From positions 1 to 64,000 of the forward strand of contig JAHECD010000010.1 in the NCBI GenBank assembly GCA_024641945.1: a stretch of DNA of 64,000 bases. The letters run 5' to 3'. Below the pieces are notes generated by a model that was given only the letters and a program-made list of their open reading frames with translations, was not told the DNA's origin and made no database searches. The DNA is from Rubrivivax sp. (GTDB taxonomy: Bacteria > Pseudomonadota > Gammaproteobacteria > Burkholderiales > Burkholderiaceae_C). Below are positions 55,694-64,000 of the stretch, in pieces (positions within the stretch are counted from its first letter, which is position 1; each line of letters begins with the position of its first letter). The translations under genes were made by a program, and so were the position numbers.

Positions 55694-56958
55694 CGTGACG
55701 CTCCTGGTGCGGCCCGGCTGGCGCGCGAAAGCACCACGCGCCCCGGCGCGTGTTCGACGGCCCAGCCGCCCGGGCGAAGACGGCCGCTGAACTGCTGCAC
55801 GTCGTTGTCGCTCCAGCCCGGCGTGGCCAGCGTCAGCTGACCAGGCTGGAACCGCAATGTCTGCATCGGACCCTGTGCGTCCGGCCAAGCGGCCGCGGCG
55901 GCATTGAGCATGGGCTCGAGATCGCTCGGGCCGGGGCGGCCGGCGGCGGCACGAAGAATCTCGGTCTCGCGCTCCATCTGGAGCGGTGCATCGAGCACTG
56001 TGCGGATCTGCGGATGCGCTGCTGCAAGTACGGCGGCCTGCGCCTCGCGCTTCTGGTCGATGGTCTTGCGCTGCGCCCAGGCCCATGCGTTCAGGCCCAC
56101 GAGCTGCAAGACGAGCAAGGCGGCAAGGCCGGTACGAACCGGCCGCCAGGCGGGCCCCATCAATCGTTTGAGCGCATCGCGAAGCGCGCGTGTTCCGCGG
56201 CGGCTCGGCGCCAGGTCGAACTGGCGCAGCGTCCAAAGTGAACTCGCTGAAAACAGCATGCGCTCCGGTTCGCTTTGCACGGCCACGGGCACACCGAGCC
56301 AACGCTCGGCCGGCGCGGCGACGGCCGGCGTGGCTGTCCAGCGGATGGTGTCCGCCGCCGTCGGTGGGAGAAGCGCCCGCGCGAGCGAGCCGGCCAGCGG
56401 CAGGCAGACGATGCCCTGGGCGTCGGCCATGGCGATTGCAGGCTCGGGCGTCGCGCCCGGCGGGGCGGCATCGAAGAAATGACCGAAGGGCACGTCACCC
56501 GGCCAGAGCGACGGCACGACACGATCGACCAGATGGCCCGCGCGTTCCAGGGCCGCGATCTCCGCAGAAAGCCAACCTTTGTCGACGACGGCCACCCAAG
56601 CGGGTGTGCCGGGGACGAATTCAGGGGCCAAGGCGAGGTGCAGCGCCTCCGGTTCGTCGAGAAGAAAATCTTCGATCACGCCGCCCAGAGCGGCACGCAG
56701 ACGCGCCGGCGGCGCTTTCGGCACGGTGACGCGCTGCCACCCCACATCGTTATCTGCCAGCACGGCGACCACGACATCGGCTTTCGGCAGCAGCGCGGGA
56801 ACGGCCCGCCCGTGACCGGAAATCGTGACCCCGTCTTCGGTACGCACCCAGGCATATTCGCCGCGCACCGACGGCGCGGCTGCGTGCGTGTCTTCGCCCG
56901 CAGCAACGCGCACACCGAGCCTCTTGCGCGGCGGAATTTGAACGACAAGAACGGTCAT
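55690..56958 (-). CDS. gspL: type II secretion protein GspL
   Basis: Cytoplasmic actin-like domain, TM around FRPVRTGLAALLVLQLVGLNAWAW, operon position. Confidence 0.88.
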   Translation of the reverse strand: MTVLVVQIPPRKRLGVRVAAGEDTHAAAPSVRGEYAWVRTEDGVTISGHGRAVPALLPKADVVVAVLADNDVGWQRVTVPKAPPARLRAALGGVIEDFLLDEPEALHLALAPEFVPGTPAWVAVVDKGWLSAEIAALERAGHLVDRVVPSLWPGDVPFGHFFDAAPPGATPEPAIAMADAQGIVCLPLAGSLARALLPPTAADTIRWTATPAVAAPAERWLGVPVAVQSEPERMLFSASSLWTLRQFDLAPSRRGTRALRDALKRLMGPAWRPVRTGLAALLVLQLVGLNAWAWAQRKTIDQKREAQAAVLAAAHPQIRTVLDAPLQMERETEILRAAAGRPGPSDLEPMLNAAAAAWPDAQGPMQTLRFQPGQLTLATPGWSDNDVQQFSGRLRPGGWAVEHAPGRVVLSRASRAAPGASR

Positions 56959-57100
56959 CGAGATTGAATCAGTCGCAGGGGTCGATGATCCACAGGTGCA
57001 ACTCTATGTAAATCAAAGACTTACGGGCGTTTATTCGTATTCATCGTAGCACTGGAAGGTTTGCGCGGCGAGTGAGCGAATGCCGTTGTTCGTGCGATTC

Positions 57101-58093
57101 TCAGGCGCCGCCGGCTTCCAGGCTGCGCCGCTCCCGAAAGATGGTCACCACCTCGGTCGTGTTGCCTGCGCCTTTGCGGAACAGCAGCGAGCGCTCCTCG
57201 AGCACGCGCTCGTCCAGGCGGAGACGCCCGCTGACCTGGAAATAACTGCTGGACATGGAAACACGCTTCGGATCCAGCTTGACGGCATCCGGCAGGTTGG
57301 CCTTGAGTTTCTCGAGACTGTCGAAGGGTGATTTCTGGCGAATTTGCAGCAGTCGCTCGGCCGTGCCGAGATCGACGTCCAGGACGCCTGCAAGCACCTC
57401 GCGCGACGCGGTATTGACATTCACAGGTGTGGGCGTCGGGAGAATGTCTGCGAAGGGCCGCAAACCCGCGATCGAACCCGCGTCGAATCCCAGCCAGCCC
57501 AGTTGTTCGAAGCGCTGTATGGCGACAGGGCGGCCCGCGTCGGGTGCGGAAGCCTGTTGGGCCCGGGACGACCAAGACCTCGCGAGTTCGTCCGCCAGGC
57601 GCTGAGCCAGGTCGCCGCCCAGTCCCGCCGTGACACAGAGTCGGCCCAGCGTAGCCACCTCCGCCGCCGCCACCTTGCCGTCTTCACCGACGAGGTTGCG
57701 AAGGTTGTAGCGTGCCTGCGCATCGGCAATCGCGCCTGACAGGAAGGCTTCGGGGCCACCGTCGGCGTTGTTGTCGCGGTCGGCCGCCAAAAAAGTGGAC
57801 AGCCGGGCCTCGGCCAACGGCGTGGCCCACGGTTCGCCGAGATGATCGATGCGCCCGGCTCGCCCGTCCTCCTTCAGGATCAGGCGCGACCAGTCGAGCG
57901 CCCCAACGAGGATCCAGCTCGACTGCGTGCGCGATCGCTCCGCGGACTCGACCTGCACCGCCCGCCATTGTTGCCAGACCATGCCGGCGGCAAGCGTCGC
58001 CACCATGGCCACCGCCACCATGGCCAGCAGCAAGGCCGCCCCCTGCTGACGTGCACGCACGACGCAGGCCGATGAACGCCGGGTAATGGTCAT
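57101..58093 (-). CDS. gspK: type II secretion minor pseudopilin GspK
   Basis: RQQGAALLLAMVAVAMVATLAAGMVWQQW; DAQARYNLRNLV; PVNVNTASREVLAGVL. Confidence 0.94.
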   Translation of the reverse strand: MTITRRSSACVVRARQQGAALLLAMVAVAMVATLAAGMVWQQWRAVQVESAERSRTQSSWILVGALDWSRLILKEDGRAGRIDHLGEPWATPLAEARLSTFLAADRDNNADGGPEAFLSGAIADAQARYNLRNLVGEDGKVAAAEVATLGRLCVTAGLGGDLAQRLADELARSWSSRAQQASAPDAGRPVAIQRFEQLGWLGFDAGSIAGLRPFADILPTPTPVNVNTASREVLAGVLDVDLGTAERLLQIRQKSPFDSLEKLKANLPDAVKLDPKRVSMSSSYFQVSGRLRLDERVLEERSLLFRKGAGNTTEVVTIFRERRSLEAGGA

Positions 58094-58734
58094 GACGGCG
58101 GTTGCGAGGGCAGCACGAGATCGCGTGTCAACGTGCCGCCGGCAAGGGACAGCACCAGGCGGATGCCGGTGGGCAGCTGCTCCTCGACGACCGGCGTCGT
58201 GCCCGCAACCGCAGAGCCCGTGGGCGCGACATCGCCTGAACTTTGGGCGTTGCTCCAGCCGCTGCCGCGGTAGAAATAGACCTGCACGGCGCTTGTGTCG
58301 CCCAGGACCCGCAGGGTGCCGGGCTCGTTGCCGAGCAATTGCTGGCTGCCCAGCCACGCGTCTTGAAGGTCGGCCGCACGCGTGAACGCGGGGCTCGCCC
58401 ACCGCCACCATGCGCCGTCGCGCAACGACCAGGCGACGAGTTGGACGCCGTCGTCCGTGGTCCGGGTCAGACGCAGCGTGGCGCCGTCGAAACGCAACGG
58501 GGGCACGCTGCCGGTGTCCTGCAACGACTGAAGGTCGCGCTCCCATTGCGCCAACGTGGTGTTGATGCGCAACGTGCCTTCGACGGCGGCATTGCTGACG
58601 TCGCGAGAGCGTGCCATTCCGTCGATGCCCTGCCAGGCCATGGTCGCGAGCACCGCCATGATCGACAGCGCGACCAGCACCTCGATGAGTGTAAAACCGC
58701 AAGGGCGGCCGGCAAAGGCGACGCGCTTCGTCAC
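58090..58734 (-). CDS. gspJ: type II secretion minor pseudopilin GspJ
   Basis: CGFTLIEVLVALSIMAVLATMAWQGIDGM prepilin cleavage motif; GTG start. Confidence 0.92.
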   Translation of the reverse strand: MTKRVAFAGRPCGFTLIEVLVALSIMAVLATMAWQGIDGMARSRDVSNAAVEGTLRINTTLAQWERDLQSLQDTGSVPPLRFDGATLRLTRTTDDGVQLVAWSLRDGAWWRWASPAFTRAADLQDAWLGSQQLLGNEPGTLRVLGDTSAVQVYFYRGSGWSNAQSSGDVAPTGSAVAGTTPVVEEQLPTGIRLVLSLAGGTLTRDLVLPSQPPS

Positions 58735-59108
58735 AGGCGTCCCAGCACGGTGGAAAGCGTGACCAGCGGCAAGCCGGCTTCGTCCGACAACGCCGCGTCA
58801 ACGCGCCGGAACAGGGGGTTCGGTGTCGGTCGCGTGCGCAGCACGCCCTTGTAGGTGCGGCCCAGCTGCTCGCAGGTGAACTCCGCATCACCCACGCCGG
58901 GAAAGGCCTTCGAAAGGCGCAGCGCCGCCAGCTGGTTGTCGGCACACCACTGGGCAGCGCTGACTTCGATGAGTCGCTGGGCGTTGTTGGTCACCGAGCC
59001 GGCGGCACGCAAGCCTGCTGCGAGGGTGATCGCAACAATCGCCAGCGCCACCAGGACTTCAATCAGCGTGAATCCCGGCGTTCGTATCGACGCCCGCTGT
59101 GGTCTCAC
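58731..59108 (-). CDS. gspI: type II secretion minor pseudopilin GspI
   Basis: TPGFTLIEVLVALAIVAITLAAGLRA; GTG start overlapping gspH end. Confidence 0.92.
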   Translation of the reverse strand: MRPQRASIRTPGFTLIEVLVALAIVAITLAAGLRAAGSVTNNAQRLIEVSAAQWCADNQLAALRLSKAFPGVGDAEFTCEQLGRTYKGVLRTRPTPNPLFRRVDAALSDEAGLPLVTLSTVLGRL

Positions 59109-59641
59109 TGGCGTGGCTCTGACGGAGTGGCGTCGGTGGGCACAGCGAATGGCCCGAGGCCGTCGGTGACCAGCTCGAGCCGACGGTCGGCGAGCCGCAG
59201 AACGATGCGCTGTGCGCCGATCAGCGGCTCGGGCCCCAGCAACAGCGTGCGCGAGCCGATGATCTCGGCGCTCGTCGCAGAGTCAAGCCAACGGGTCGGC
59301 AGGACCACGCTGCGCGGCAAGCCGACAAATCGGAAGTCGTCGGCACCGGCTGCTGCGTCGAGGCCCTGTCCAGGAACCCACCGCACGGTGAGCCCGGACG
59401 CGCGCGCCTCGGCCCGGGCCGATTCGAGCAAGGCAGCAAGTCGCGCGCCCTCCTGCTCGAGCCGGGTGGCTGCGGGGTCGCGGATGGAAAGCGCCACGAG
59501 GCCCGACGCCAGACCGACAAGCGCCACCACGATCATCAACTCGATGAGTGTGAATCCCAGCGCCCGGCGCGCGCGCGACAGGCCCGTTGACGCGCAGACG
59601 AAGGCCCCGATCCGCCTATTGCCAGGAGCCGATGTCGGCAT
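59105..59641 (-). CDS. gspH: type II secretion minor pseudopilin GspH
   Basis: ALGFTLIELMIVVALVGLASGLVALSIRDP. Confidence 0.9.
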   Translation of the reverse strand: MPTSAPGNRRIGAFVCASTGLSRARRALGFTLIELMIVVALVGLASGLVALSIRDPAATRLEQEGARLAALLESARAEARASGLTVRWVPGQGLDAAAGADDFRFVGLPRSVVLPTRWLDSATSAEIIGSRTLLLGPEPLIGAQRIVLRLADRRLELVTDGLGPFAVPTDATPSEPRQ

Positions 59642-60086
59642 CGTGACCCTCGCCGCCAGGCTTGCCGTCGGCGCCAAAACTGAAAACGTCGATCTCGCCT
59701 CGCACGCCCGGGCTCAAGTACTGGTACGGCTGGTTCCAGGGGTCGCTTGGCAGCTTGTCGAGATAGGGCTTCCAGTTCGGCGGCACGACGCCATTGCCTG
59801 GCTTGCGCACGAGCGATTCCAGACCTTGTTCCGTCGTCGGATAGCGCTGGTTGTCGAGCTTGTACAACTTGAGTGCCTGAACCAGGTTGTTGACGTCAGT
59901 GCGCGCCGCGGTGACCTTGGCATCGGCCGCGCGGTCAAGCACGTTGGGGGCGATCAGTGCAGCGAGAACGCCGATGATCACCAGCACCACCATGATCTCG
60001 ATCAGGGTGAAACCGCGTGCCGCGGCAGGTCGGTAGCGGGATTCCTGGGCCATTTCGTCAGCTTCGCCGTCTAAACGCTGGATCAT
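59616..60086 (-). CDS. gspG: type II secretion major pseudopilin GspG
   Basis: ARGFTLIEIMVVLVIIGVLAALIAPNVLDRAADAKVTAARTDVNNLVQALKLYKLDNQRYPTTEQGLESLV. Confidence 0.97.
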   Translation of the reverse strand: MIQRLDGEADEMAQESRYRPAAARGFTLIEIMVVLVIIGVLAALIAPNVLDRAADAKVTAARTDVNNLVQALKLYKLDNQRYPTTEQGLESLVRKPGNGVVPPNWKPYLDKLPSDPWNQPYQYLSPGVRGEIDVFSFGADGKPGGEGHDADIGSWQ

Positions 60087-60095
60087 AATCGTCGC

Positions 60096-60668
60096 ATGGC
60101 AGCTCGATGGTTGGCTTTCGTGATCTGGGCCGCGGTGGCGGCAAGTGCGGTCGCGTGGGCATTGCGCCTGGGCGTTCCGTCGCGCACTTCACCGCCCTTC
60201 ACGACACCGGTGGATACCAATGTGTCCGCACGCGCGGACCTGTCGCGACTCTTCGGGGCGGCAGTGGCCGTGGCGACCGGGACGGTGGATGTTGCACCGC
60301 CAAGCGATGCGCGGTTCAAGTTGATCGGGGTCGTCGCGCCCAAGTGGCCGAAGACCGTTGCTGAGGGGCTCGCGCTGATTGCCATTGACGACAAGCCGGC
60401 CCGTGCCTACCGCGTCGGCGCTGTCGTCGACGGCGATACCGTGCTGCAGGAAGTTCGCGCACGTGGGGCATCGCTCGGCCCGCGTGGAGCGGCGGCGACG
60501 GTGGCCCTCGAAATTCCCCCGTTGGCGCCAGCCGCCACCGGAACGTTGCCGGCGCCCGGCGCGGTTCTGCCGCCGGTGCAGATTCCCCCACCCCAGCCGA
60601 TGCTCAACCAGGTGCCGCCGCCTCCACCGGGCGCGGGACCTGAAGGCGTCAACCAGCCCCAGGTCTAG
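60096..60668 (+). CDS. gspC: type II secretion protein GspC (divergent)
   Basis: N-terminal TM, FKLIGVVAPKWPKTVAEGLALIAIDDKPARAYRVGAVVDGDTVLQEV (HR domain), Pro-rich tail. Confidence 0.88.
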   Translation: MAARWLAFVIWAAVAASAVAWALRLGVPSRTSPPFTTPVDTNVSARADLSRLFGAAVAVATGTVDVAPPSDARFKLIGVVAPKWPKTVAEGLALIAIDDKPARAYRVGAVVDGDTVLQEVRARGASLGPRGAAATVALEIPPLAPAATGTLPAPGAVLPPVQIPPPQPMLNQVPPPPPGAGPEGVNQPQV

Positions 60669-60740
60669 CGCCGAAGGCTTGATCGTCAGATCGGTTGGTG
60701 GCCTCTCTGGCCGCGATTCGAAGTCGGCGGGGCGATTCTT

Positions 60741-61811
60741 TCAGTCTGCCGGAATGTCGTCGTCGATTGACTGCGGCAGCGTCGGCCCCGGCTCGTCGCC
60801 CTCGGGCACATCGGTCAACAGGGCCGCAGCATTGTTGACGAGCGGCCAGGCCAAGGTAGCGCCCGTGCCGTCGGTACTGTCCATGCCAAGTTCGAGCAAG
60901 GCCGATGCGCGGAAGAGCGCCAGTGCCTGGTCGAGACCCTGGTGCTGGTCGCTTCGGCAGAAGACACAATAGTCGGTTACGGGCGATGCGATGCGCGTGG
61001 CCAGCATGAGCGCCGCCAAGGCGGGCATGCCGTCGACCATCAACAGCTGTCGCTTGCCAGCGGCCACGAGCATCAGCCCCACCATCATGGCGATCTCGAA
61101 GCCGCCGAAGGCGGCGAGTACTTCCACCGGATCATTGACCTCACGGTGCCGGCTCTGCGCACTTTGTGCAATCGTCATCAGCAGCGCGAACTGATCGGCG
61201 TTCATGTGCGGCCCGGCCACGAGCAGATCGCGTATTGGAGTGATCGACAGGCGCGACAGCACCAGCGCGGCACTTTCGCGGGCACCGACACCGACGCCAG
61301 CGCACAGCAAAACGTTGCCCGGCAGCGCATCGCCGATTTCCATCCCGGCGCGGATGGCTGCGTGGGCCTGGTCCACGGTCATCGCCTGCCCGACGCGCGA
61401 ATTGCGGGTGCCGTGGGCGATTTTTCGCACCAGAAGCCGCTCGTGGGCCGGCAGGTTGTCGGCCATGCCGGCGTCGACCACGGTCATGCGGATACCCTGC
61501 ATGCGCGCAAATACGGCCATCGGCAGACGCGCTTCCAGCAACTGGCGGGCGAGCTCATGCGTGAGCATGCGTTGCGGCGGTCGTATGCCGTCCACCGCAA
61601 GGCCGTGGTCGGCCGCGAACACGACCAATTGAGGATCGCGAAAGCGTGGCTTGAGCGTGTTCTGCATCAGGCCGATGCGTACCGCCAGCGGCTCCAACTC
61701 GCCCAGGCTGCCGATGCGTTCGCTGCGCCCCGCCAGCTTGTCCAACAGCGCCCGCTCGAGCCGCGGGCTGGACGTGGGAGCGATCAGCGACCGATTCAAA
61801 GGCGCATTCAT
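60741..61811 (-). CDS. cobT: nicotinate-nucleotide--dimethylbenzimidazole phosphoribosyltransferase
   Basis: VFAADHGLAVDGI...TRNSRVGQAMT...GVGVGARESAALVLSRL...DPVEVLAAFGGFEIAMMVGLML...LGMDSTDGTGATLA. Confidence 0.95.
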   Translation of the reverse strand: MNAPLNRSLIAPTSSPRLERALLDKLAGRSERIGSLGELEPLAVRIGLMQNTLKPRFRDPQLVVFAADHGLAVDGIRPPQRMLTHELARQLLEARLPMAVFARMQGIRMTVVDAGMADNLPAHERLLVRKIAHGTRNSRVGQAMTVDQAHAAIRAGMEIGDALPGNVLLCAGVGVGARESAALVLSRLSITPIRDLLVAGPHMNADQFALLMTIAQSAQSRHREVNDPVEVLAAFGGFEIAMMVGLMLVAAGKRQLLMVDGMPALAALMLATRIASPVTDYCVFCRSDQHQGLDQALALFRASALLELGMDSTDGTGATLAWPLVNNAAALLTDVPEGDEPGPTLPQSIDDDIPAD

Positions 61812-61829
61812 GGCGCGCAGTGTAAGCAG

Positions 61830-63416
61830 CTAGCGCAGAAACAGTCGATAGACCGGGTTCGTGGTCTCTTCGACATACGGATACGCGAGGGTTTGCAGGA
61901 ACTCGGTGAAGGCCTTGGCATCCTGCGGCGGCACCTGCACGCCGACCAGGATGCGGCCGTAGTCGGCGCCCTGATTCCGATAGTGGAACAGGCTGATATT
62001 CCACGTCGGATGCAGTGACGACAGGAAACGCATCAACGCACCCGGTCGTTCGGGGAATTCGAAGCGAAAAAGGCGCTCGTCGTGAGCCAACTCGGTCCGG
62101 CCACCCACCATGTGCCGCACATGCTCCTTTGCGAGTTCGTCGTCGGTCAGGTCCACGGTGGGGAACCGATGGCGCTCGAAGCTGCGCGCAATGCGCTCGG
62201 CTTCGTCGCGGCGCGTGATCGACAGTCCGACGAAGACATGCGCCACCTGGGCATCGGAGATTCGGTAGTTGAACTCGGTCACCTGGCGCTGGCCCGACGC
62301 GCCGATCAATTCGCAGAAGCGTTTGAACGAGCCGCGTTCCTCGGGGATGGTGACCGCGAACAGGGCTTCGCGCCGCTCGCCGAACTCGGCGCGTTCGGCC
62401 ACGAACCGCAGGCGGTCGAAATTCATATTCGCACCGCAGGTGATGGCCACGAATGTCCGGCCCTTGAGCCTGTGTGTCTCCACGTACTGCTTGACGGCCG
62501 CCACGCCAAGCGCCCCCGACGGTTCGAGGATGCTTCGTGTGTCTTGGAAGACGTCCTTGATCGCAGCGCATACGGCATCGGTGTCGACGACGACAAAGTC
62601 GTCGACGAGGTCTCGCACCAGGCGGAAGGTCTCCTTCCCGACGAGCTTCACGGCCGTGCCGTCGGCGAACAGACCAACATCGGTGAGTGTCACGCGCTTG
62701 CCGGCGCGCACCGACCGCACCATTGCGTCGGAGTCCGTGGTTTGCACGCCGATCACTTTCACTTCGGGCCGAACAGCCTTGATGTAGGCGGCGACACCAC
62801 TGATCAGGCCGCCGCCGCCGATGGCCACGAACACGGCGTCGAGCGGGCCCTGATGTTGGCGCAGGATCTCCATCGCCACCGTCCCCTGTCCCGCGATCAC
62901 ATCCGGGTCGTCGAACGGGTGGACGAACGTCATTGCCTTGGTCGCCTGCAGTTCGGTCGCGTGGAGGTAGGCGTCGGAATAGCTGTCACCGTGCAGCACC
63001 ACATCGCCGCCGAGCGCCTGCACGGCATCGACTTTGACCCGTGGCGTCGTGACCGGCATCACGATGACCGCCTTGCACCCGAGTCTGCGGGCCGCCAGCG
63101 CGACGCCCTGGGCATGGTTGCCGGCGGATGCGCAGATGACGCCGCGTGCAAGCTGCTCGGTGTCGAGGTGGGCCATCTTGTTGTACGCGCCTCGCAGCTT
63201 GAAGCTGAATACGGGCTGCTGGTCCTCGCGCTTGAGGAGCACGTGGTTGCCGAGCCGGCGCGACAGATTGCGCGCCGGCTCGAGCGGCGACTCGATCGCC
63301 ACGTCGTACACGCGCGCGGTGAGAATCTTCTTCAGGTAGTCGTCGGCCGAGCGGGCCTTCTGGCGACGCGGCGGCAGCGTGGGCGTTGTTGTCTTCGGGG
63401 GGCGTGCGCCGGGCAT
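61830..63416 (-). CDS. ilvA: threonine ammonia-lyase, biosynthetic
   Basis: VLLKREDQQPVFSFKLRGAYNKM, SAGNHAQGVALAARRLG, two C-terminal ACT-like regions. Confidence 0.97.
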   Translation of the reverse strand: MPGARPPKTTTPTLPPRRQKARSADDYLKKILTARVYDVAIESPLEPARNLSRRLGNHVLLKREDQQPVFSFKLRGAYNKMAHLDTEQLARGVICASAGNHAQGVALAARRLGCKAVIVMPVTTPRVKVDAVQALGGDVVLHGDSYSDAYLHATELQATKAMTFVHPFDDPDVIAGQGTVAMEILRQHQGPLDAVFVAIGGGGLISGVAAYIKAVRPEVKVIGVQTTDSDAMVRSVRAGKRVTLTDVGLFADGTAVKLVGKETFRLVRDLVDDFVVVDTDAVCAAIKDVFQDTRSILEPSGALGVAAVKQYVETHRLKGRTFVAITCGANMNFDRLRFVAERAEFGERREALFAVTIPEERGSFKRFCELIGASGQRQVTEFNYRISDAQVAHVFVGLSITRRDEAERIARSFERHRFPTVDLTDDELAKEHVRHMVGGRTELAHDERLFRFEFPERPGALMRFLSSLHPTWNISLFHYRNQGADYGRILVGVQVPPQDAKAFTEFLQTLAYPYVEETTNPVYRLFLR

Positions 63417-63462
63417 GGCAGAAAGCTCTCGATCTGGCGGGGGCGCATGATACGGCGAGGCA

Positions 63463-63559
63463 TAAAAAAGGCCCGGGGCTTGTGGCCCCGGGCCGAATCC
63501 ACCAATGGAGGAGGTGGAGGAGACAACTGGCGCAACGGCTTGTCTAGACACGTCGCTTG
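63463..63559 (-). ncRNA. candidate anti-Shine-Dalgarno small RNA (or 5' leader element of ilvA)
   Basis: Minus strand: TTGCAG-N16-TAGACT promoter, hairpin TCCACC(TCCTCCATT)GGTGGA with C-rich CTCCTCCACCTCCTCC segment, then GGCCCGGGGC-CACAA-GCCCCGGGCC-TTTTTT terminator. Confidence 0.6.
63464..63494 (-). terminator. strong intrinsic terminator upstream of ilvA
   Basis: Perfect 10-bp arms, 5-nt loop, six consecutive T on the minus strand. Confidence 0.9.
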
Positions 63560-63699
63560 GTAGGCAGTCTAGCACTCAAATGCTGCGCTGCAACACCCGG
63601 CGAAGGGCGATTTAGTGAGTGCTCTCGAACCGCAGCGCGACAGGCGACACAATGGTGCGCATCCAACGTTTCGTGCCCATCCAGGCACCACATTGCACC

Positions 63700-64000
63700 A
63701 TGGACTGCACCGTTCACTGGATGCCCTCGACGGGCATGGGATTCGTCGCCGAAACCGGCAGCGGACACTTGATCACGATGGATGGGGCACCGGACGGCGG
63801 CGGACGAAACCTGGCGCCGCGCCCGATGGAAACGTTGCTGGCCGGCGCCGGAGGCTGTACGGCGTACGACGTCGTGCTGATCCTGAAGCGCGGCCGCCAC
63901 GCGGTTACGGGTTGCCAGGTGAAGATGCAAGCAGAGCGTGCGGACAAGGACCCGAAAATTTTCACGAAGATCCACCTGCACTTCACAGTGTCCGGCCGTG
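63700..64000 (+). CDS. OsmC family protein, truncated at window end
   Basis: Own translation MDCTVHWMPSTGMGFVAETGSGHLITMDGAPDGGGRNLAPRPMETLLAGAGGCTAYDVVLILKRGRHAVTGCQVKMQAERADKDPKIFTKIHLHFTVSGR; absent from track because it runs off the edge. Confidence 0.92.
   Translation, partial: MDCTVHWMPSTGMGFVAETGSGHLITMDGAPDGGGRNLAPRPMETLLAGAGGCTAYDVVLILKRGRHAVTGCQVKMQAERADKDPKIFTKIHLHFTVSGR

Overview
The window is about 64 kb of GC-rich bacterial chromosome. Gene content and order suggest Burkholderiales (Comamonadaceae-like), but that placement is inference. It is mostly densely packed chromosomal genes: a truncated CYTH-domain gene, two molybdenum hydroxylase modules, a small soxXYZA cluster, htpG, rplM-rpsI, a bactofilin/erpA/anmK/M23/tyrS block, a Liv-type ABC transporter with acyl-CoA ligases, a glycerol-type ABC transporter with glpD and glpR, a type II secretion locus with divergent gspC, cobT, ilvA and a truncated OsmC gene. 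I recognised no rRNA, tRNA, CRISPR array, prophage or transposase. The items most worth a second look are: (1) a compact sRNA-like unit at about 63463-63559 (-) with promoter, hairpin carrying an anti-Shine-Dalgarno C-rich loop, and a perfect 10-bp terminator, between ilvA and osmC; (2) a 585-aa orphan protein with a lethal-factor-like HEVGH...EFFAEIYALYY signature; (3) a SoxY whose C-terminus is AACVET instead of GGCGG, in a cluster without soxB or soxCD; (4) phased TTCGTTT repeats between glpD and glpR; (5) shared ATTAGGGT motifs upstream of two unrelated genes. All calls come from reading the sequence and supplied translations; no database search was run.
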